The notes under the pieces: generated by a model
What the model was told of the DNA's origin: nothing
The model's database searches: none
Seen by the model: only the letters and a program-made list of their open reading frames with translations
In this document: positions 21,670 through 24,144 of the stretch, in pieces
Numbering within the stretch: the first letter of the stretch is position 1
Layout of the letters: every line of letters begins with the position of its first letter
Translations under genes and position numbers: made by a program
Origin: DASPHG01 sp035629775
GTDB lineage: Bacteria; Actinomycetota; Thermoleophilia; Solirubrobacterales; Thermoleophilaceae
Direction of reading: 5' to 3'
Length of the DNA: 24,144 nucleotides
NCBI GenBank assembly: GCA_035629775.1
Contig: DASPHG010000063.1
Location: forward strand, 1-24,144

Positions 21670-22658
21670 CCACCGGCAACACCGCCGCCGTGCTCGCGAC
21701 CGTGCTCGAGGCCGCGGGTCCCGAGCTGTCGCGCGGGCTGCTCCGGACCGAGGCGCGACTCCAGGACGTCGCGGAGAGCCACGGCAAGGAGCTCGCACGT
21801 CACGCGGCGGGCACGCTCGAGGCCGGCGGCAAGCGGCTGCGGCCGATGCTCGTCTTCCTGTGCGCCGGCGACCAGGAGCGCGACGCCGTCGTCAGCGCGG
21901 CCGCCGCCGTCGAGCTGCTGCACATGGCCACGCTCGTCCACGACGACGTGCTCGACCGCGCCTCACTGCGGCGCGGCCGGCCCACGGTGTTCGCCGCCGG
22001 CGGGCGCGACGCCGCGACGGCCACCGGCGACCTCCTGTTCTCACGGGCGTTCGCCGAGCTGGCCGCGGACGCCGGGTCGGACGCGGTGGTCGCCCTGTCC
22101 CGCGCGTCCTCTGCGCTGGCCCACGGCGAGCTGATGCAGCGCGCCGACGCGTGGTCGGTTGACGTCTCCCGGGAGCGCTACCTCGAGCGCTGTGAGCTGA
22201 AGACCGCGCAGCTCTTCGAGGCCGCCTGCCGCCTGGGAGCGCTGCTCGGCGAGCCGGGCCCCGAGTGCGCGGACGCGCTGGGCTCCTTCGGGACGAAGAT
22301 CGGGCTCGCGTTCCAGATCTTCGACGACGTGCTCGACGTGTCCGGCCCGACGGAGCGGACCGGAAAGCCGCGCGGGATGGACCTGCTGGACGGCACCGTC
22401 ACGCTGCCCCTGATCGTGGCCCGCGAACGCGATCCGGAGTTGCAATCGCTCGACCTGCGCGAGGTGGTCACGAGCGCCGCCCAGGCGGGCGCCTTCTGCG
22501 ACCGGATCGCGATGACGGGCGCGCTGGGCGAGTCGCGCGAGCAGGCGCTGCGCTTCGTGGCCGAGGCGAAGGCGTGCCTGCACGACCTGCCCCTGACCGA
22601 CCGCCAGCAGAACGCCCTGGGCCTGGTGGCCGACGGCGTGGTAGAGCGCTACGCCTAA
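21666..22658 (+). CDS. Polyprenyl diphosphate synthase (trans-type, long chain)
   Basis: 330 residues. The first aspartate motif is DDVLD (93-97, in LVHDDVLDRASLRRGRPT) and the second is DDVLD (220-224, in LAFQIFDDVLDVSG), with GGKRLRP (54-60) for isopentenyl diphosphate binding and KT at 179-180. It elongates allylic diphosphates with IPP in the cytoplasm. The small residues ahead of the first motif (LLHMATL) fit a long-chain product such as the menaquinone side chain. Placement behind menG and qcrABC supports that role (inference). The ATG overlaps the menG stop. It converges on the zinc-ribbon gene with 14 bp between. Confidence 0.92.
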   Translation: MTTGNTAAVLATVLEAAGPELSRGLLRTEARLQDVAESHGKELARHAAGTLEAGGKRLRPMLVFLCAGDQERDAVVSAAAAVELLHMATLVHDDVLDRASLRRGRPTVFAAGGRDAATATGDLLFSRAFAELAADAGSDAVVALSRASSALAHGELMQRADAWSVDVSRERYLERCELKTAQLFEAACRLGALLGEPGPECADALGSFGTKIGLAFQIFDDVLDVSGPTERTGKPRGMDLLDGTVTLPLIVARERDPELQSLDLREVVTSAAQAGAFCDRIAMTGALGESREQALRFVAEAKACLHDLPLTDRQQNALGLVADGVVERYA

Positions 22659-22672
22659 GCGCGCGCGGCGGC

Positions 22673-23095
22673 CTAGAAGTCTTCGGGGAGCAGTGCTTCG
22701 GCGTCCAGCGCGGCCACGAAGCGGTCGATCTCGTCGCTCATGTTCGAGCGTTCGAGCTCGCGGAGGTCCGTCATGACCTGCTCGGTGCCCTCGTCGAGGC
22801 ACTCGTCGAACTTGTCCACGAGCGGCTGGCTGAAGATGCCGACGGCGACCCACTCGCAGTTCGGGCACCTGAGGGTGACCCGCCAATGCTCCGGCCCGGC
22901 CTCGTCCCACGCGGTGGGGTAGACCAGCTCGGACGCGCACTGGAGGCACACGTGGAGATCGCGATCCTGGACCTGCTCGCCGGGCTGCGCCTCGGCGCGG
23001 GCGGATTCGAAATAGACGACCTCGATCGTCTTGCCGCTCGGCAGGACTACGCGCTTTACGTAGTGGCCTTCAGGTGAGGGGGTCCCGGCTGCCAT
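22673..23095 (-). CDS. Small zinc-ribbon-like protein, unknown function
   Basis: 140 residues. A CxxC pair at C50/C53 (HVCLQCASELVYP) and a second at C77/C80 (LRCPNCEW) form a likely zinc-binding ribbon, with a hydrophobic strand before it (TIEVVYFES) and a charged helical C-terminus. No membrane helix. The start ATG at 23095 gives MAAGTPSPEG; the open frame continues upstream over dcd but that part is antisense shadow. It diverges from dcd across 102 bp. I know no specific function for such proteins; they look like conserved actinobacterial hypotheticals. Confidence 0.8.
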   Translation of the reverse strand: MAAGTPSPEGHYVKRVVLPSGKTIEVVYFESARAEAQPGEQVQDRDLHVCLQCASELVYPTAWDEAGPEHWRVTLRCPNCEWVAVGIFSQPLVDKFDECLDEGTEQVMTDLRELERSNMSDEIDRFVAALDAEALLPEDF

Positions 23096-23154
23096 GTCAC
23101 TCTGCGGCGTTCTTCGGCCGTAGCGGGCGGAACTTGAGGAAAAAACGCGCACTC

Positions 23155-23172
23155 CGGCCGCATATTCGGCCG
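23155..23172. promoter_or_regulatory. 18-bp near-palindrome upstream of dcd
   Basis: CGGCCG, six bases CATATT, then CGGCCG again. The whole is symmetric about the central ATAT except for one mismatched pair. It ends 10 bp before the putative dcd -10 box and so covers the -35 zone in the divergent intergenic region. It could be an operator, but CGGCCG is common in such GC-rich DNA (a third copy is at 23115-23120), so chance is possible. Confidence 0.25.
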
Positions 23173-23182
23173 TGGCCTCGAC

Positions 23183-23188
23183 TACGCT
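23183..23188 (+). promoter_or_regulatory. Putative -10 box (TACGCT) of dcd
   Basis: TACGCT ends 9 nt before the GTG at 23198, with no Shine-Dalgarno sequence. It fits the leaderless pattern seen elsewhere in the window. Confidence 0.42.
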
Positions 23189-23197
23189 GCGCCGCCC

Positions 23198-23767
23198 GTG
23201 GTACTGAGCGACCGGACGATTCGCCAGGAGATCGAGGCCGGGCGGATCGTGATCGACCCGTTCGAGCCGTCGAACGTCCAGCCGTCGAGCGTCGACGTGC
23301 GCGTCGACCGCCTGTTCCGTGTCTTCCAGAACCACCGCCGCGGGATCATCGATGTGCGCGAGCAGATGGAGGACCTGACCGAGCTCGTGACGACCGATGG
23401 CGACGAGCCCTTCATCCTGCATCCGGGCGAGTTCGTGCTCGGCCAGACGCTCGAGCGCGTGACGCTCCCGGACGACCTCGTGGCAAGGCTCGAGGGGAAG
23501 AGCTCGCTCGGTCGCCTGGGGCTCCTGATCCACTCGACGGCGGGCTTCGTGGACAGCGGGTTCTCGGGGAACCTCACCCTCGAGCTTTCGAACGTCGCGA
23601 ACCTGCCGATCACGATCTACCACGGCATGCCGATCGGCCAGATCTCGTTCATGCGCATGGACGGGCCGGTCGAGCGCCCCTACGGGAGCGGCGACGCGGG
23701 CTCCAAGTACCAGGGCCAGGACGAGCCCACGCCGAGCCGCTTCTATTTGAATTTCAACAAGAGCTGA
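23198..23767 (+). CDS. dcd: dCTP deaminase, probably bifunctional dCTP deaminase/dUTPase
   Basis: 189 residues, homotrimeric fold family of DCD/DUT. It converts dCTP towards dUMP, supplying thymidylate synthesis. Visible motifs are QPSSVDVRVD, HPGEFVLGQTLE, the active-site GKSSLGRLGLLIHSTAGFVDSGFSG (100-124), LELSN with catalytic Glu 129, and GSKYQGQDEPTPSRFY. The sequence closely follows the Mycobacterium tuberculosis type: STAGF where the E. coli monofunctional enzyme has VTAHR, and a C-terminal GSKYQGQ lid. Direct dCTP-to-dUMP conversion is therefore likely. The GTG start precedes the conserved VLSDRTIR. It lies divergently from the zinc-ribbon gene. Confidence 0.94.
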   Translation: MVLSDRTIRQEIEAGRIVIDPFEPSNVQPSSVDVRVDRLFRVFQNHRRGIIDVREQMEDLTELVTTDGDEPFILHPGEFVLGQTLERVTLPDDLVARLEGKSSLGRLGLLIHSTAGFVDSGFSGNLTLELSNVANLPITIYHGMPIGQISFMRMDGPVERPYGSGDAGSKYQGQDEPTPSRFYLNFNKS

Positions 23768-23778
23768 CGCGAAAGCCG

Positions 23779-23784
23779 TACCCT
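23779..23784 (+). promoter_or_regulatory. Putative -10 box (TACCCT) of tatA
   Basis: TACCCT ends 7 nt before the ATG at 23792, in the 24-bp gap after dcd. The hexamer is the same as in front of the aminotransferase gene. It suggests that tatA-tatC have their own leaderless promoter. Confidence 0.45.
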
Positions 23785-23791
23785 TAGCCGC

Positions 23792-24016
23792 ATGCCAACG
23801 CCCGGCCCGCTCGAGATCGTGATCGTCCTCGTGATCGTGCTGCTCATCTTCGGCCCGAAGCGGCTGCCCGATCTCGGTCGCTCGCTGGGCCGGGGCATGC
23901 GCGAGTTCAAGGACTCGGTCACGGGCAAGGACTCGGACGACGAGCCGGCGCGGCTCGCCCAGACCGAGCCGGCCGCGGCCGAGCCGACTCCGGCGGAGCG
24001 CCGGACCACCGAGTAG
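23792..24016 (+). CDS. tatA: Sec-independent protein translocase subunit TatA
   Basis: 74 residues with the TatA/E plan: a short outer N-terminus, one membrane helix (LEIVIVLVIVLLIF), the hinge FGPKRLPDLGRSLGRG, an amphipathic helix (MREFKDSV), and an acidic, Pro/Ala-rich tail. The FGP hinge is the family hallmark. TatA oligomers form the pore for folded proteins such as the Rieske subunit encoded at 18777. It is followed 18 bp later by tatC. Confidence 0.93.
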   Translation: MPTPGPLEIVIVLVIVLLIFGPKRLPDLGRSLGRGMREFKDSVTGKDSDDEPARLAQTEPAAAEPTPAERRTTE

Positions 24017-24034
24017 CAGTCCCCGGGGGCACCA

Positions 24035-24144
24035 ATGGCGCGCGTGCGGCCGGTCGGCTACGAGGACAGGCTGACCGTGGTCGACCATCTGGCCGAGCTG
24101 CGCGGGCGGCTCATGATCTGCATCGCGACGCTCGTGATCGCGTC
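24035..24144 (+). CDS. tatC: TatC, N-terminal fragment (runs off the window)
   Basis: An ATG at 24035 opens a frame to the window end, about 36 residues: MARVRPVGYEDRLTVVDHLAELRGRLMICI and the start of the first membrane helix. The segment VDHLAELRGRL is the conserved TatC N-terminus that recognises twin-arginine signals. Direct placement after tatA supports the call. The rest of the gene lies outside the window. Confidence 0.88.
   Translation, partial: MARVRPVGYEDRLTVVDHLAELRGRLMICIATLVIA

Noticed and set aside
22636..22672. Short stem at the end of the polyprenyl synthase gene, considered as a terminator
   Set aside because: It contains two wobble pairs, lies inside coding sequence and has no following T-run.
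23096..24088. Upstream extension of the zinc-ribbon gene's frame over dcd and tatA
   Set aside because: The extension is antisense to dcd and tatA, which have intact motifs. The zinc-ribbon protein has a good start at the ATG at 23095.
1..24144. tRNA, rRNA, CRISPR array, insertion sequence, phage or plasmid genes
   Set aside because: I looked for conserved tRNA arms, regularly spaced repeats, transposase or integrase motifs and flanking target duplications and found none. The window reads as ordinary chromosomal housekeeping DNA apart from the 31-nt palindromes.

Overview
The window is about 24.1 kb of very GC-rich, densely packed bacterial DNA with no intergenic gap over about 105 bp. I see no tRNA, rRNA, CRISPR array, transposase or phage gene. 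I infer a deep-branching actinobacterium, most likely Thermoleophilia (Solirubrobacterales/Gaiellales-like). The grounds are the high GC, heavy GTG start use, a mycobacterial-type dCTP deaminase/dUTPase, and a split b6-type menaquinol:cytochrome c complex rather than the QcrCAB type of Streptomyces and Mycobacterium. That taxonomic call is inference.

Layout. 1-167: tail of an unknown gene. 211-717: DUF151 nuclease-family protein. 707-1597 (-): zinc-ribbon SAM methyltransferase, divergent from 1623-3943 (+), which holds a GtrB-like polyprenyl-phosphate glycosyltransferase and an FAD amine-oxidase-like protein. 3933-6268 (-): PLP aminotransferase followed by D-Ala-D-Ala ligase. 6304-11627 (+): five-gene run of DUF4126 membrane protein, alkaline-phosphatase-superfamily phosphodiesterase, GtrA-like protein, PepSY-like/GT-C-like membrane protein and GT87-like mannosyltransferase, probably making or modifying a lipid-linked surface glycan. 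11554-12327 (-): YmdB-type phosphodiesterase. 12363-14443 (+): ABC exporter. 14513-14926: small secreted Lys-rich protein. 14967-18703: tetrapyrrole cluster of hemB, a two-domain AhbA/AhbB-like siroheme-decarboxylase-type protein, hemL and an unknown. 18777-22658: respiratory operon qcrA, qcrB (b6-like), qcrC (subunit IV plus cytochrome c), menG-like methyltransferase and polyprenyl diphosphate synthase. 22673-23095 (-): small zinc-ribbon protein. 23198-24144: dcd, tatA and the start of tatC.

The genes fit together. Heme precursors feed the cytochromes. The polyprenyl synthase and MenG-like enzyme supply menaquinone to the QcrABC complex. The Rieske subunit carries a Tat-like signal, and Tat genes lie at the window end. 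GtrB and GtrA fit a lipid-linked sugar pathway.

Two non-gene signals stand out. First, three 31-nt imperfect palindromes with a GGGG-N5-CCCC core lie inside coding sequences (a DUF4126 gene, a membrane-protein gene and hemB). Each is read through in frame and adds a short Gly/Pro peptide; in HemB it sits just after the metal-binding cysteines. Second, a TANNNT box recurs 7-9 nt before start codons, suggesting leaderless transcription. At 1606-1615 one 10-bp perfect palindrome supplies this box in both directions for a divergent gene pair.
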